This document shows, piece after piece, positions 1 through 8,961 of a stretch of DNA of 64,000 nt; within the stretch, counting starts at the first letter, position 1, and every line of letters starts with the position of its first letter. The stretch comes from Desulfatibacillum alkenivorans DSM 16219. Lineage in GTDB: Bacteria > Desulfobacterota > Desulfobacteria > Desulfobacterales > Desulfatibacillaceae. Location: assembly GCF_900142135.1 (NCBI RefSeq), contig NZ_FQZU01000007.1, forward strand, positions 124,001 to 188,000, given 5' to 3'. Below the pieces are notes generated by a model. The model made no database searches and was not told where the DNA came from. It was given only the letters and a program-made list of their open reading frames with translations. The position numbers were made by a program, and so were the translations under genes.

Positions 1-544
1 AGGGACCGGGTCCGGCGGCGGCTTTAAGCCCGATCAGCTCCATGAAAAGATCGTTGAACCGGTTGAACGGCTCAAGGCCCTGGTTGCGGACCCAATCACC
101 GGCGGTCCATTCCTTACCGCTTGCAAATCCCTGGCAATGGGATTCTTGTAATACAAAATAGCGTTCGGTCTTCAGGCCTGTATTTCTGTCTCTGGAAGCA
201 AGGCGCACCAAAGGGTAGGTCCGGCACGATCCCGGCCGGTCCTCGTACACGGTGCATCCCTGGGGGGATACAAAGGGACAGATGAAGTTGTTCGCCCCGC
301 TTACTTTGAGGGTGACGACGGGCAGCCCGGTCTGGGGGCCCGTGTGGCCTGTTGTATATTGCTCCAGGAAATCCGAGGAGTGGAGGCCGAAGTGGTTTTT
401 CAGCCTCATGATGTCGTAGGGCGTCAAAAACTGGTTAAGGTCCCTGCAGCACTGGTTGAAGCAGGGAACCTCCGGGCGGCAGGCAAACACAAAGACGTCT
501 TCCGGTCCCAGAGGGGCTAAAGGCGTGGCATCCGGTTGGGGCAT
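1..544 (-). CDS. YkgJ-family Cys-rich metal/Fe-S-binding protein (3' part cut by window edge)
   Basis: Reading leftwards from an ATG at 544, the frame stays open to the window edge for about 181 codons. It starts MPQPDATPLAPLG and has the family's Cys pattern: CRPEVPCFNQCCRDLN near residues 22-36, then CPFV...GCTVYEDRPGSCRTYP. This is the YkgJ-type (UPF0153/zinc- or iron-chelating) domain, whose cellular role is not established. The same layout recurs in the protein at 51444-52226, which has CRPDISCFNLCCRNLN and GCTVYSDRMYACRTFP, so the two are paralogues. The C-terminus is missing only because the window ends. It is transcribed away from aprBA. Confidence 0.85.
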   Translation of the reverse strand, partial: MPQPDATPLAPLGPEDVFVFACRPEVPCFNQCCRDLNQFLTPYDIMRLKNHFGLHSSDFLEQYTTGHTGPQTGLPVVTLKVSGANNFICPFVSPQGCTVYEDRPGSCRTYPLVRLASRDRNTGLKTERYFVLQESHCQGFASGKEWTAGDWVRNQGLEPFNRFNDLFMELIGLKAAAGPGP

Positions 545-1290
545 GATCGGCTCCTTTAAGGTATTGAAATAAAATGCCTCCGTCCGCAAGCGGCCGGAGA
601 GGTCCAGATTCCAATATGCCGTCGGGAAAGTCAATGCTTAAACTATAGCAGGCGACTGGGCGGACAGCCCGGGGCCCACGCCCTGGTCGGCCGGGAGCAG
701 GCGCGGCTGATAAAACGGCTGAGCCTGTTCCGGCCTTTGGGTGCGGCGGGGCGTTGGAAAAGCAAGTGCGGCGTGCGCGGGAGGCATTTGCGCATTTTTT
801 CACAAACTTGATGGAGGGGGTGAAGAAATTTTTCACAAGCATTGAAGAATATTTTCACAAGCCCTCACAAACTTTTCTTGACAAATTAAAATGCAGGTGC
901 TTAAACCGGTATGTTTGTTTTTTGGGAGAAGCTCGATGGGTTTCTTAACCAATTTGAATTATTTAAAAAAAAGCAATGGATACCTTCTGGACAGGAAACG
1001 GATCCAATTGCGACCCAAGAAGTACAAGCCGAATCTTAAAGTAAATTGGCCGGATAGAGCCGAAAAACTTGAGCGGCGAGGGAGACGAAAAAAGCGCGGA
1101 CATAAAGAGCCGGCGCTGCTACCCGCATACAATTCAAGAATACGCATATAGGAAGAATGAAGGAAGGGAGGTGCTGACTAAAACTTAGGATTTAACGGCG
1201 GGGTTTTAGGAGAGCTGACAACGCTTGGCCCTGCCTTGGCAATTAGTTGAGTGTATCTGCTGACAACGTGAACTTTAGGAGGTATAGTTT
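545..1290. other. Intergenic/leader region upstream of aprBA
   Basis: About 745 bases lie between the divergent YkgJ-like gene and aprB. They hold the TCACAA box array described separately (798-870), a possible -35 TTGACA at 878-883 without a convincing -10, and a 10-base direct repeat GCTGACAACG at 1214-1223 and 1259-1268. Small open frames here (e.g. 891-1151) have no ribosome-binding site, no recognisable domain and unlikely composition, so I do not call a gene. The aprB Shine-Dalgarno AGGAGG lies just before 1291. Confidence 0.6.
798..870. promoter_or_regulatory. Helically phased TCACAA box array upstream of aprBA
   Basis: TTTCACAA occurs at 798-805, 831-838 and 853-860, and CTCACAA at 864-870 (box start 863). 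The offsets are 33, 22 and 10 bases, close to 3, 2 and 1 helical turns. The two central boxes sit inside near-identical 20-mers, TGAAGAAATTTTTCACAAGC (821-840) and TGAAGAATATTTTCACAAGC (843-862), each an imperfect inverted repeat (TGAA-N7-TTCA). TTCACAA resembles the half-site of the redox repressor Rex and the TCACA half of CRP/FNR-type sites. Assignment to any regulator is inference. Confidence 0.5.
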
Positions 1291-1728
1291 ATGCCGAGTT
1301 TCGTAATTCAAGAAAAATGTGACGGCTGCAAAGGTGGCGAAAAGACCGCATGCATGTACATCTGCCCCAATGACCTGATGGTCTTGGATCCCAATGCCAT
1401 GAAAGCCTACAACCAAGAGCCCGATCAGTGCTGGGAATGCTTTTCCTGTGTCAAGATCTGCCCGACCCAGGCTATCGAAGTGCGCGGTTACTCCGACTTT
1501 GTGCCTCTGGGAAGCTCCATTATGCCCATGATGGGCACCGAAGACGTTATGTGGACCTGTAAGTTCCGTAACGGAACCGTCAAACGCTTTAAGTTCCCCA
1601 TCCGGACCACTGCTGAAGGATCCGCCAATGCTTATCTGGATCTGCAGGGCAAGGACATTGATTCCGAACTGCTGTCCACCGAAGAAGCCGACGGCATGGA
1701 ACTGGCTGGCCCCACCGAACTGGCCTAG
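1291..1728 (+). CDS. aprB: Adenylylsulfate (APS) reductase beta subunit
   Basis: Iron-sulfur subunit of dissimilatory APS reductase. It passes electrons to the AprA flavin for reduction of APS to sulfite and AMP in the cytoplasm. The 145-residue length is normal. Two [4Fe-4S] motifs are visible: CDGCKGGEKTACMYICP (about residues 10-26) and CWECFSCVKICP (about 48-59). The C-terminal tail after residue 100 is the arm that wraps AprA. The start is set by AGGAGG 8 bases upstream. aprA follows 76 bases later, and the two form the usual aprBA operon. Confidence 0.98.
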   Translation: MPSFVIQEKCDGCKGGEKTACMYICPNDLMVLDPNAMKAYNQEPDQCWECFSCVKICPTQAIEVRGYSDFVPLGSSIMPMMGTEDVMWTCKFRNGTVKRFKFPIRTTAEGSANAYLDLQGKDIDSELLSTEEADGMELAGPTELA

Positions 1729-1804
1729 TTCGGACTTTGGGATGCAGTGAATCTGAACTTTAAAGTAACATCGAATATTCGACCCTTTTTTAAGGAGGAA
1801 CAAT

Positions 1805-3775
1805 ATGGCATTACCGAACAAACCTCTGGGAGAACTCAAGGCGGAACTGAATCCTGAAGTAGAAGAGCGGGAAGTTGACATTCTGATCGTGGGCGGCGGC
1901 ATGGCTGCTTGCGGAACCGCTTTTGAAATCAAAAAATGGGCTGCCGACAAAAGCATCCTGCTTTGCGATAAAGCTGCTATGGAACGCTCCGGCGCTGTTG
2001 CGCAGGGCCTCTCCGCCATCAATACCTACGTTGGAACCAACTCCAAGGAAGATTACGTCCGCATGGTTCGTAACGACCTGATGGGTCTGGTCCGCGAAGA
2101 CTTGATCTTTGACCTTGGCCGTCACGTGGACGATTCCGTCCATCTGTTCGAAGAATGGGGACTTCCCGTATGGAAGAAAACCGAAGACGGAAAGAACCTG
2201 GACGGTAAAAAAGGCCAGAAGATGGGCACCCTGAAGAGCGGCGCTCAGCCGGTCCGCACCGGTAAATGGCAGATCATGATCAACGGCGAATCTTACAAGA
2301 GAGTCGTTGCTGAAGCCGCCAAGCTCGCTCTGGGCGAAGAAAACATCCTCGAGCGCGTGTTCATCGTGGAACTCGTTCTCGATGCTAACGAAGAAAACCG
2401 CATTGCCGGCGCAGTGGGCTTCTCCGTCCGCGAAAACAAGATCTACATCATCAAGTGCAACACCATGATGGTGGCTTGCGGCGGCGCCGTCAACATCTAC
2501 CAGCCCCGGTCCGTTGGTGAAGGTAAAGGCCGCGCCTGGTACCCCGTATGGAACGCCGGCTCCACTTACACCATGTGCATGAAGGTGGGCGCCGAACTCT
2601 CCATGATGGAAAACCGTTTCACCCCGGCTCGCTTCAAAGACGGTTACGGCCCTGTCGGCGCTTGGTTCCTGCTGTTCAAAGCCAAGACCCTCAACGGCTT
2701 GGGCGAACCCTACGCCGGATCCGATGCAGCCAAGGCTGAATTGGAAAAATACGCGCCTTACGGAACGGCCGCCATCACGCCGACCTGTCTGCGTAACCAC
2801 CTGATGCTGTTCGAGATGAAAGAAGGCCGCGGCCCCATCATCATGGACACCGTCACCGCTCTGGCAGCTCTGGGCGAAACCATGGACAAGAAAGAACTCA
2901 AGCACCTCGAATCCGAAGCTTGGGAAGACTTCCTGGACATGACCTGCGGACAGGCCAACCTGTGGTGCGCCACCAACACCGAGCCTGAGAAGAAAAACTC
3001 CGAAATCATGCCCACCGAACCTTACCTGTTGGGCTCTCACTCCGGCTGCTGCGGCCTGTGGTGCTCCGGTCCTGCAGAAGACTGGGTCCCCGCTTCCTAC
3101 AAATGGGACTACAACGGCGTTGTCTACAACCGTATGACCACCGTTAACGGTCTGTTCACCGCTGGCGACGGCGTGGGCTGCTCCGGTCACAAGTTCTCCT
3201 CCGGCTCCCATGCGGAAGGCCGCATCGCCGCCAAGTCCATGGCGCGCTTTGTGAAGAACAACCCGGATTTCAAACCCACCCTGAACAAGTCCACCGAAGA
3301 ACTGGTCGATCTGGTGTGGAAACCCGTCAAGGTTTTCTATGAATTCTCCGGCTACACCACCGCCGTGGACATCAACCCCAACTACATCAAACCTTCCGGA
3401 ATGGCTCTGCGTCTCATGAAAGCCACCCATGAGTACGGCGCTGGAACCGCCACCTTCTACCAAACCTCCTCCAAGGCTTTGGAAGTGGTGATGGATCTCC
3501 TCGAGACCATGCGCGAAGACTGCGAAAAACTGGCCGCCGGCGACCTGCACGAACTGATGCGCGCTTGGGAAATCTACCACCGCATCTGGACCGTGGAAGC
3601 TCACCTGCGTCACATCCAGTTCCGTAAAGAAACCCGCTACCCCGGCTTCTACTATCAAGCCGACTACCCGGGCCAGGACGACGAAAACTGGTTCTGCTTC
3701 GTCAATTCCAAGTACGACCCCAAGGCCGGCACCTGGGAATGCAAGAAAGAAGACTACATCAAGATCATCAGCTAG
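1805..3775 (+). CDS. aprA: Adenylylsulfate (APS) reductase alpha subunit
   Basis: Catalytic FAD subunit of dissimilatory APS reductase; it reduces APS to sulfite plus AMP. At 656 residues it has the family's length. The N-terminal dinucleotide-binding motif is seen as ILIVGGGMAACGTAFE (about residues 26-41). The rest follows the fumarate-reductase-like fold, with CCGLWCSGPAEDWVPASY and the GDGVGCSGHKFSSGSHAEGR FAD/substrate segment around residues 450-475. A strong Shine-Dalgarno (AAGGAGG) precedes the ATG. A terminator follows at 3801, so aprBA is separable from qmoABC. Confidence 0.99.
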   Translation: MALPNKPLGELKAELNPEVEEREVDILIVGGGMAACGTAFEIKKWAADKSILLCDKAAMERSGAVAQGLSAINTYVGTNSKEDYVRMVRNDLMGLVREDLIFDLGRHVDDSVHLFEEWGLPVWKKTEDGKNLDGKKGQKMGTLKSGAQPVRTGKWQIMINGESYKRVVAEAAKLALGEENILERVFIVELVLDANEENRIAGAVGFSVRENKIYIIKCNTMMVACGGAVNIYQPRSVGEGKGRAWYPVWNAGSTYTMCMKVGAELSMMENRFTPARFKDGYGPVGAWFLLFKAKTLNGLGEPYAGSDAAKAELEKYAPYGTAAITPTCLRNHLMLFEMKEGRGPIIMDTVTALAALGETMDKKELKHLESEAWEDFLDMTCGQANLWCATNTEPEKKNSEIMPTEPYLLGSHSGCCGLWCSGPAEDWVPASYKWDYNGVVYNRMTTVNGLFTAGDGVGCSGHKFSSGSHAEGRIAAKSMARFVKNNPDFKPTLNKSTEELVDLVWKPVKVFYEFSGYTTAVDINPNYIKPSGMALRLMKATHEYGAGTATFYQTSSKALEVVMDLLETMREDCEKLAAGDLHELMRAWEIYHRIWTVEAHLRHIQFRKETRYPGFYYQADYPGQDDENWFCFVNSKYDPKAGTWECKKEDYIKIIS

Positions 3776-3800
3776 TACCCATGCTGTTTGATTGACACTC

Positions 3801-3836
3801 ACCTCCAGGCGTTCTTTGCGACGCCTGGAGGTTTTT
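3801..3836 (+). terminator. Rho-independent terminator after aprA
   Basis: A perfect 12-bp stem, ACCTCCAGGCGT (3801-3812) and ACGCCTGGAGGT (3821-3832), encloses an 8-base loop and is followed by TTTT. It separates aprBA from qmoABC by terminating, or attenuating, read-through. Confidence 0.9.
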
Positions 3837-3891
3837 ATTAAGTATACCCCAGAATTTTAGCGCATATGTTTTTTGTGCACGGAGGGATAGC

Positions 3892-5166
3892 ATGACAACA
3901 GACACTGCGGCTCGTGCCAGCGGAAGCATTTTAGTGGTGGGAGGGGGTATCAGCGGACTGACCACGACCCTCGAAGCCGCCGAAGTGGGGTACGAGGTCT
4001 TTTTGGTTGAAAAGAACCCGTATCTCGGCGGGAGAGTATCTCAGCTGAATCAGTATTTTCCCAAGCTATGTCCTCCCACATGCGGACTCGAGATCAACTT
4101 TCGCCGTATCAAGGACAACCCCGGCATCAAAACCTTCACCCTGGCCGAAGTGGTCAAGGTCTCGGGCGGTCCTGGCGACTATGACGTGGAAATAAAGCTG
4201 AATCCCCGGTATGTCAACGAAAACTGCACTTGCTGCGGCGAGTGCGAAAAAGCGTGCCAGATCGAAGTGGATAACGATTTCAACTTCGGCATGGATAAAA
4301 CCAAGGGGGCTTTCCTGCCTCACGAAATGGCCATGCCTGCACGCTACGTGATCTCACCCAAGATCATTGGAACCGAGGATGCCAAACGTTGTTTGGAAGC
4401 TTGTAAATATGACGCCGTTGACCTCGAAATGGAGCCCAGAACCATTAACCTTAAAGTGGGCGCCATAGTGTGGGCGACGGGTTGGGAACCCTACGATGCT
4501 ACCAAGATCGACAACCTCGGTTTTGGACAGTACGACAACATAATCACAAACATGATGCTGGAGCGCCTGGCCGCCCCGAACGGACCTACAAAGGGTCAGA
4601 TTGTTCGGCCTTCGGACAACACCGCGCCTGAAAGCGTGGCCTTCGTCCAATGCGCCGGCTCCAGAGACGAGAACCACCTGCCCTACTGCTCCTACATCTG
4701 CTGCATGGCTTCCCTGAAGCACGCCTGCTACATCAGGGAGCAGTATCCGGACGCAAAGATCTACATTTTCTATATCGATCTCCGTGCACCGGGCGACAGG
4801 TATGAGAAGTTCTACAAGAAGGTCAAGGAAGACGAAAACGTATTTTTCATCAAGGGCAAAGTAGCGGAAGTTTCCGCCGATGCCTCAGGCGATATCACCG
4901 TGACCGCAGAAAACGCCGTCACCGGGGAAAAGGTCTCCCAAACCGTGAATATGGCGGTTCTGGCAACCGGTATGCAGCCTTCTGCTGCGCTGAACAAACT
5001 TCCGGCCGATCTCAAATACACGGATGACGGATTCGTCATCAATGATTATGCGGCTGGGGGAATGTTTGCTTGTGGATGCGCCGCCCAACCGGCTGATGTG
5101 GTGTCTTCGAACCAGAATGCAACTGGCATGGCTTTGAAGGCCATTCAAACCTTGGTGAAGAGGTAG
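3892..5166 (+). CDS. qmoA: Quinone-interacting membrane-bound oxidoreductase subunit A
   Basis: HdrA-related flavoprotein of the Qmo complex, which carries electrons from menaquinol to APS reductase. It is 424 residues long. The FAD motif ILVVGGGISGL is near residues 13-23. Cys-rich segments CTCCGECEKACQ (about 104-115) and CLEACKYDA (about 165) bind a [4Fe-4S] cluster, and the CCMAS...YIREQYP segment is typical of HdrA. It starts at an ATG behind ACGGAGGG, 56 bases past the aprA terminator. It is shorter than full HdrA because the extra ferredoxin modules are absent. Confidence 0.97.
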   Translation: MTTDTAARASGSILVVGGGISGLTTTLEAAEVGYEVFLVEKNPYLGGRVSQLNQYFPKLCPPTCGLEINFRRIKDNPGIKTFTLAEVVKVSGGPGDYDVEIKLNPRYVNENCTCCGECEKACQIEVDNDFNFGMDKTKGAFLPHEMAMPARYVISPKIIGTEDAKRCLEACKYDAVDLEMEPRTINLKVGAIVWATGWEPYDATKIDNLGFGQYDNIITNMMLERLAAPNGPTKGQIVRPSDNTAPESVAFVQCAGSRDENHLPYCSYICCMASLKHACYIREQYPDAKIYIFYIDLRAPGDRYEKFYKKVKEDENVFFIKGKVAEVSADASGDITVTAENAVTGEKVSQTVNMAVLATGMQPSAALNKLPADLKYTDDGFVINDYAAGGMFACGCAAQPADVVSSNQNATGMALKAIQTLVKR

Positions 5167-5176
5167 GAGGTAATCC

Positions 5177-7501
5177 ATGGACAAGAAGTTCGGTTTCTAT
5201 ATCTGTTCTGGATGCGGAATCGGAGACGCCCTTGACATTAAAGGTCTGATCGAGGAAGTCCCCGAAGAGGAGGGCTATTCCAATTGCAAGACCCATCCTT
5301 TTCTATGCAGCCAGAGCGGTGTGGACCTCATCAAGAAGGACGTGGCTGATGGGGTCAACACCATCGTGATCGGCGCCTGCTCCCGCAGGGTTAACTGGGA
5401 CGTTTTCAAGTTTGATAACTGCATTGTTCAGCGCGTCAACCTTCGCGAAGGCGTTGTGTGGTCCCATAAAGACCTCATTACGGACGAAGAAATTCCCGAA
5501 GACGAGCCTAACAACCTGCAGATGATGGCCGAAGACTATCTCCGCATGGGCATGGTCAACGCTGAAAAGATCAAACTTCCCGAGCCTTATCAGCTGGAAG
5601 AAGGCATCAACAAGAAGATCATGGTCATCGGCGGCGGCATCACCGGCATTTCTGCGGCTCTCGATGCAGCAGCCACCGGCTACGACGTGACCATCGTGGA
5701 GAAGGAAGATGCTCTGGGCGGCTGGGCCGCCAAGGTGCGTAAGCAGCTTCCCATGGCGTATCCTTACGAGGAACTCCAGTCTCCCATCATTGGCAGCCTG
5801 ATCGCCAAAGTTCAGGAAAATCCCAAAATCACGGTCAAGACCGGCACTGTGGTCGCCCGTATCGCCGGACAGCCCGGCGATTTCACTGTGACCCTGAAAA
5901 AGCCCGGCGAAAAGATTCCTTTTGACGTGCCTTATCCGCTGCCGGATGAAATGAAGGTGGATGAGAACGGAAAAGAGCTGGACAACGATGCTCTGGCCGT
6001 CAAGTACAAGGAATACAACGAAGGAAGGCACGACATCCTGAAGCTGGACCCCGACGGAGAAAAATTCGGCGCCGTGGTTCTGGCTGCTGGTTGGAGACCT
6101 TACAAACCTGCTGAAGGCGAATTTGCTCACCTGGGCTTCGGCGTGGAAGAAAACGTCGTCACCAACGCTCAGTTTGAAGAAATGGCCGCCAAGGGCAAGA
6201 TCGTCACGGCTGACGGACAGCCCGCCAAGAGCGTGGTCTTTGTGCAAAGCCCGGGACAGGGCGACGACTCCGACTTCCCCTACGCTTCTTCCGTGACCAG
6301 CCTTGTTTCCCTGAAACAGGCCAAGTACGTCACCGAAGACTATGAAGACGGAAAAGCCTTTGTGTTCTATCAACACATGCGCACTCCCGGCCTGTCTGAA
6401 AACTTTTACAAGAGCATTCAGCAGACCCCCGGCATCTTCCTGACCAAGGGCGAGGTCGTCAGCGTCGCCAAGGGCGACGCCGGCCTGGTTGTGGAAGCGG
6501 ACAACACCCTGTTGGGCGAAAAAATCCAGGTCAAGGCCGACCTGGTGGTTCTGGCCACCGGCATGGTGCCCGCCACCAAGGACGATCCGGTCGTCAATCT
6601 GGCTTATCGCCAAGGCCCGGCTTTCCGCGACATCGGCCTGTTCAACGGCTACTGCGACTCCAACTTCATCTGCTTTCCCTACGAAACTCAGCGCACCGGC
6701 ATCTACGCCGCCGGCGGCGTGAGGCGCAGCCTCACCATGGCCGAGTCTGTGGAAGACGCCACCGGCGCCGCACTCAAGGCTATTCAGTGTCTCGAGTCCA
6801 CCGACCGCGGCGTGTCGGTTCATCCCCGTTCCGGCGACAAGACCTTCCCGGACTTCTTCTTCCAACGCTGCACCCAGTGCAAGCGCTGCACGGAAGAATG
6901 CCCCTTTGGCGCCCTGGACGACGATGAAAGAGGAACGCCCAAGCCCAATCCCACACGGTGCCGCCGTTGCGGAACCTGTATGGGCGCTTGTCCCGAACGC
7001 ATCATCGGCTTTGCGGACTACAACATCGACTCCATCGGCTCCCAGGTCAAGTGCATCAAGGTTCCGTCTGAAGACGACTTCGACGAACCGCCCCTGCGCA
7101 TCCTGGCTTTGGTCTGCGAAAACGACGCAATGCCGGCTCTGGACATCGCAGCCATGAACGGTCTGACCTATAACCATCAGCTTCGTATCATTCCTGTGCG
7201 CTGCCTGGGTTCCGTAAACGTGATCTGGATCAAGGACGCATTGTCTCAGGGCATGGACGGAGCCATCCTCATCGGGTGCAAGCATGGCGACGACTATCAG
7301 TGCCACTTTGTCAAGGGCTCTGAACTGGCCGACATTCGTATGAAGAAAATCGGCGACGCCCTTGCCAGCCTTGCACTGGAACCGGAACGTGTGACCCAGG
7401 TCCAGGTAGCTATTGACGAGTACGACAAGCTCCCCGAGATCATCAACAAGTTCTGTGAGGAAGTCGAAGATCTTGGACCCAACCCGTTCAAGGGATTCTG
7501 A
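5177..7501 (+). CDS. qmoB: Quinone-interacting membrane-bound oxidoreductase subunit B
   Basis: Second HdrA-like flavoprotein of Qmo, 774 residues. Domains in order: a Cys-containing N-terminal HdrA segment (YICSGCGIGDA, ..HPFLCSQ.., ..IGACSRR); an FAD Rossmann motif IMVIGGGITGI (about residues 152); two ferredoxin motifs CTQCKRCTEECP and CRRCGTCMGACP (about 565-612); and a C-terminal MvhD/FrhD-type domain from about residue 645 (ILALVCEND...RCLGSVNVIWIKDAL...GCKHGDDYQCHF). The MvhD-like tail is the electron-entry domain found next to Hdr complexes. The gene is 10 bases after qmoA, behind AGGAGG. Confidence 0.97.
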   Translation: MDKKFGFYICSGCGIGDALDIKGLIEEVPEEEGYSNCKTHPFLCSQSGVDLIKKDVADGVNTIVIGACSRRVNWDVFKFDNCIVQRVNLREGVVWSHKDLITDEEIPEDEPNNLQMMAEDYLRMGMVNAEKIKLPEPYQLEEGINKKIMVIGGGITGISAALDAAATGYDVTIVEKEDALGGWAAKVRKQLPMAYPYEELQSPIIGSLIAKVQENPKITVKTGTVVARIAGQPGDFTVTLKKPGEKIPFDVPYPLPDEMKVDENGKELDNDALAVKYKEYNEGRHDILKLDPDGEKFGAVVLAAGWRPYKPAEGEFAHLGFGVEENVVTNAQFEEMAAKGKIVTADGQPAKSVVFVQSPGQGDDSDFPYASSVTSLVSLKQAKYVTEDYEDGKAFVFYQHMRTPGLSENFYKSIQQTPGIFLTKGEVVSVAKGDAGLVVEADNTLLGEKIQVKADLVVLATGMVPATKDDPVVNLAYRQGPAFRDIGLFNGYCDSNFICFPYETQRTGIYAAGGVRRSLTMAESVEDATGAALKAIQCLESTDRGVSVHPRSGDKTFPDFFFQRCTQCKRCTEECPFGALDDDERGTPKPNPTRCRRCGTCMGACPERIIGFADYNIDSIGSQVKCIKVPSEDDFDEPPLRILALVCENDAMPALDIAAMNGLTYNHQLRIIPVRCLGSVNVIWIKDALSQGMDGAILIGCKHGDDYQCHFVKGSELADIRMKKIGDALASLALEPERVTQVQVAIDEYDKLPEIINKFCEEVEDLGPNPFKGF

Positions 7502-7518
7502 TTTAGGAGGAAAAAACA

Positions 7519-8760
7519 ATGGGTCAACAACTGTTGGAACCTGATGTTAGTTTTATTAAAGTGCTCAATGAGCGCGGCGGCGACACGCTGAAGAAGTGCT
7601 TTCAGTGCGCCACCTGCTCCGTAGCGTGCCCCATTTCTCCGGACAACAAGCCCTTTCCTCGCAAGGAAATGATTGCTGCTTCCTGGGGTCTGAAGGACCG
7701 CTTGGTGAACAACGTGGATATCTGGTTGTGCCACCAATGCGGAGACTGCTCCGTCATGTGCCCCCGCGGCGCCCGTCCCGGCGATGTGCTGGGCGCGGTC
7801 CGCAACGTGGCCATTGAAGAGAACTCTCCCATTCCGGCGCTGGCCAAGGCCGTAAACGATCCCAAAAAGCTGCCTGTGCTGCTTTTGATCCCGGCCGTCC
7901 TGTTCCTGATCATGGGCTGGGTGGTGGCGCCGATGATTTGGGCGGTGATCGGCCCCATCCTGGGCGCCATCTTCCGTTTTGACTACACCCAGACTACGTT
8001 CCTGAACTTCTCTCCCGAGCTGTTTCATGGACAAATCGCCCACTCGGCGTTTTTCAACACCTGGCTGGTGGATATGATTTTCATTCCCACCGCCATTTTC
8101 GCCGTGGTGTGCTTTGCTCTGGGCGTCAAGAAGTTTGCGACCAACATGCATAATGCAGCCGTGGCCGAAGGCAAAGTCAAGGAAACCGAGTTTTCCTGGA
8201 AGGGCATTGCCCAGGCTCTGCCTAAGGTCGCCGCATCCATTTTGCGTCACGAAAAATTCAATGAATGCTCCGAGAACAAGTCCCGCGGCACCTCCCATAT
8301 GATGGTGCTGTTCGGCTTCATCGGCCTGTTCATCGTCACAACCTGCTTTATGCTCATCCTTTATGGATCAGCCCTGGTAGCCGGGTACGACCATGCATGG
8401 CACGGCCCCTACAGCCAGCTTAACCCCATCAAGTGGCTTGCCAATTTTGCCGGCATCGCTTTGCTGATCGGCTCTCTGGCCATGATCAAGAACCGCCTGG
8501 GGAAGAGCGAAAACCACCTGAAGAGCAGCTATCCTGACTGGAGCCTCTTGGGTCTGGTGTTGGGTCTGGCCGTGACCGGCCTGGGCGCGGAAGTCACCCG
8601 CCTCGCAGGCGCTGAGTTCGTGACCTACCTGACCTACTATGTGCACCTTATCTTTGTGTGGTGCCTGTTTGCTTACGTGCCGTTCTCCAAGCTGGCTCAC
8701 CTGGTATACAGGACTGTCGCCCTGTGCTACGCCGAGTACGCCGGAAGAGACGCAAAATAA
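7519..8760 (+). CDS. qmoC: Quinone-interacting membrane-bound oxidoreductase subunit C
   Basis: Membrane subunit of Qmo, 413 residues, a fusion of an HdrC-like and an HdrE/NarI-like part. The N-terminal HdrC domain has CFQCATCSVACP (about residues 29-40) and CHQCGDCSVMCP (about 73-84). From about residue 115 follow six hydrophobic segments of a b-type cytochrome that take electrons from menaquinol. It is translated from an ATG behind AGGAGG, 17 bases after qmoB, and is the last gene of the operon. Confidence 0.97.
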   Translation: MGQQLLEPDVSFIKVLNERGGDTLKKCFQCATCSVACPISPDNKPFPRKEMIAASWGLKDRLVNNVDIWLCHQCGDCSVMCPRGARPGDVLGAVRNVAIEENSPIPALAKAVNDPKKLPVLLLIPAVLFLIMGWVVAPMIWAVIGPILGAIFRFDYTQTTFLNFSPELFHGQIAHSAFFNTWLVDMIFIPTAIFAVVCFALGVKKFATNMHNAAVAEGKVKETEFSWKGIAQALPKVAASILRHEKFNECSENKSRGTSHMMVLFGFIGLFIVTTCFMLILYGSALVAGYDHAWHGPYSQLNPIKWLANFAGIALLIGSLAMIKNRLGKSENHLKSSYPDWSLLGLVLGLAVTGLGAEVTRLAGAEFVTYLTYYVHLIFVWCLFAYVPFSKLAHLVYRTVALCYAEYAGRDAK

Positions 8761-8787
8761 GCATTTGCAGTTCTTTGTTTCCACTGT

Positions 8788-8841
8788 CGGGGGCAGGTCT
8801 TTTTTCATCTCCGAAAAAAGCCTCCCCCGGCTTTTATTTTA
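8788..8841 (+). terminator. Terminator after qmoC
   Basis: A long hairpin (left arm 8788-8806, right arm 8813-8829) pairs C/G-rich and A/T-rich blocks, with two single-base bulges on the left arm. A T-rich tail CTTTTATTTT follows. It lies 28 bases after the qmoC stop. Confidence 0.75.
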
Positions 8842-8961
8842 AGTCTTGGATTTTTCCTTCCTTTTTTTCCTGATTTCGTAATAGAATGAGCAATCCATTC
8901 AATTCATCACAACCAGTTCGCTTTACAGCCGGCCATCGCCAATCAAAAAAAGGGGGATTCC

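Noticed and set aside
891-1151. Small basic frame upstream of aprB
   Set aside because: No ribosome-binding site, no domain, lies in the leader region.
1811-3802. Long reverse-strand frame opposite aprA
   Set aside because: Antisense shadow caused by codon bias; aprA is certain. The same applies to 5303-7519, 33971-35587 and 47869-49761.
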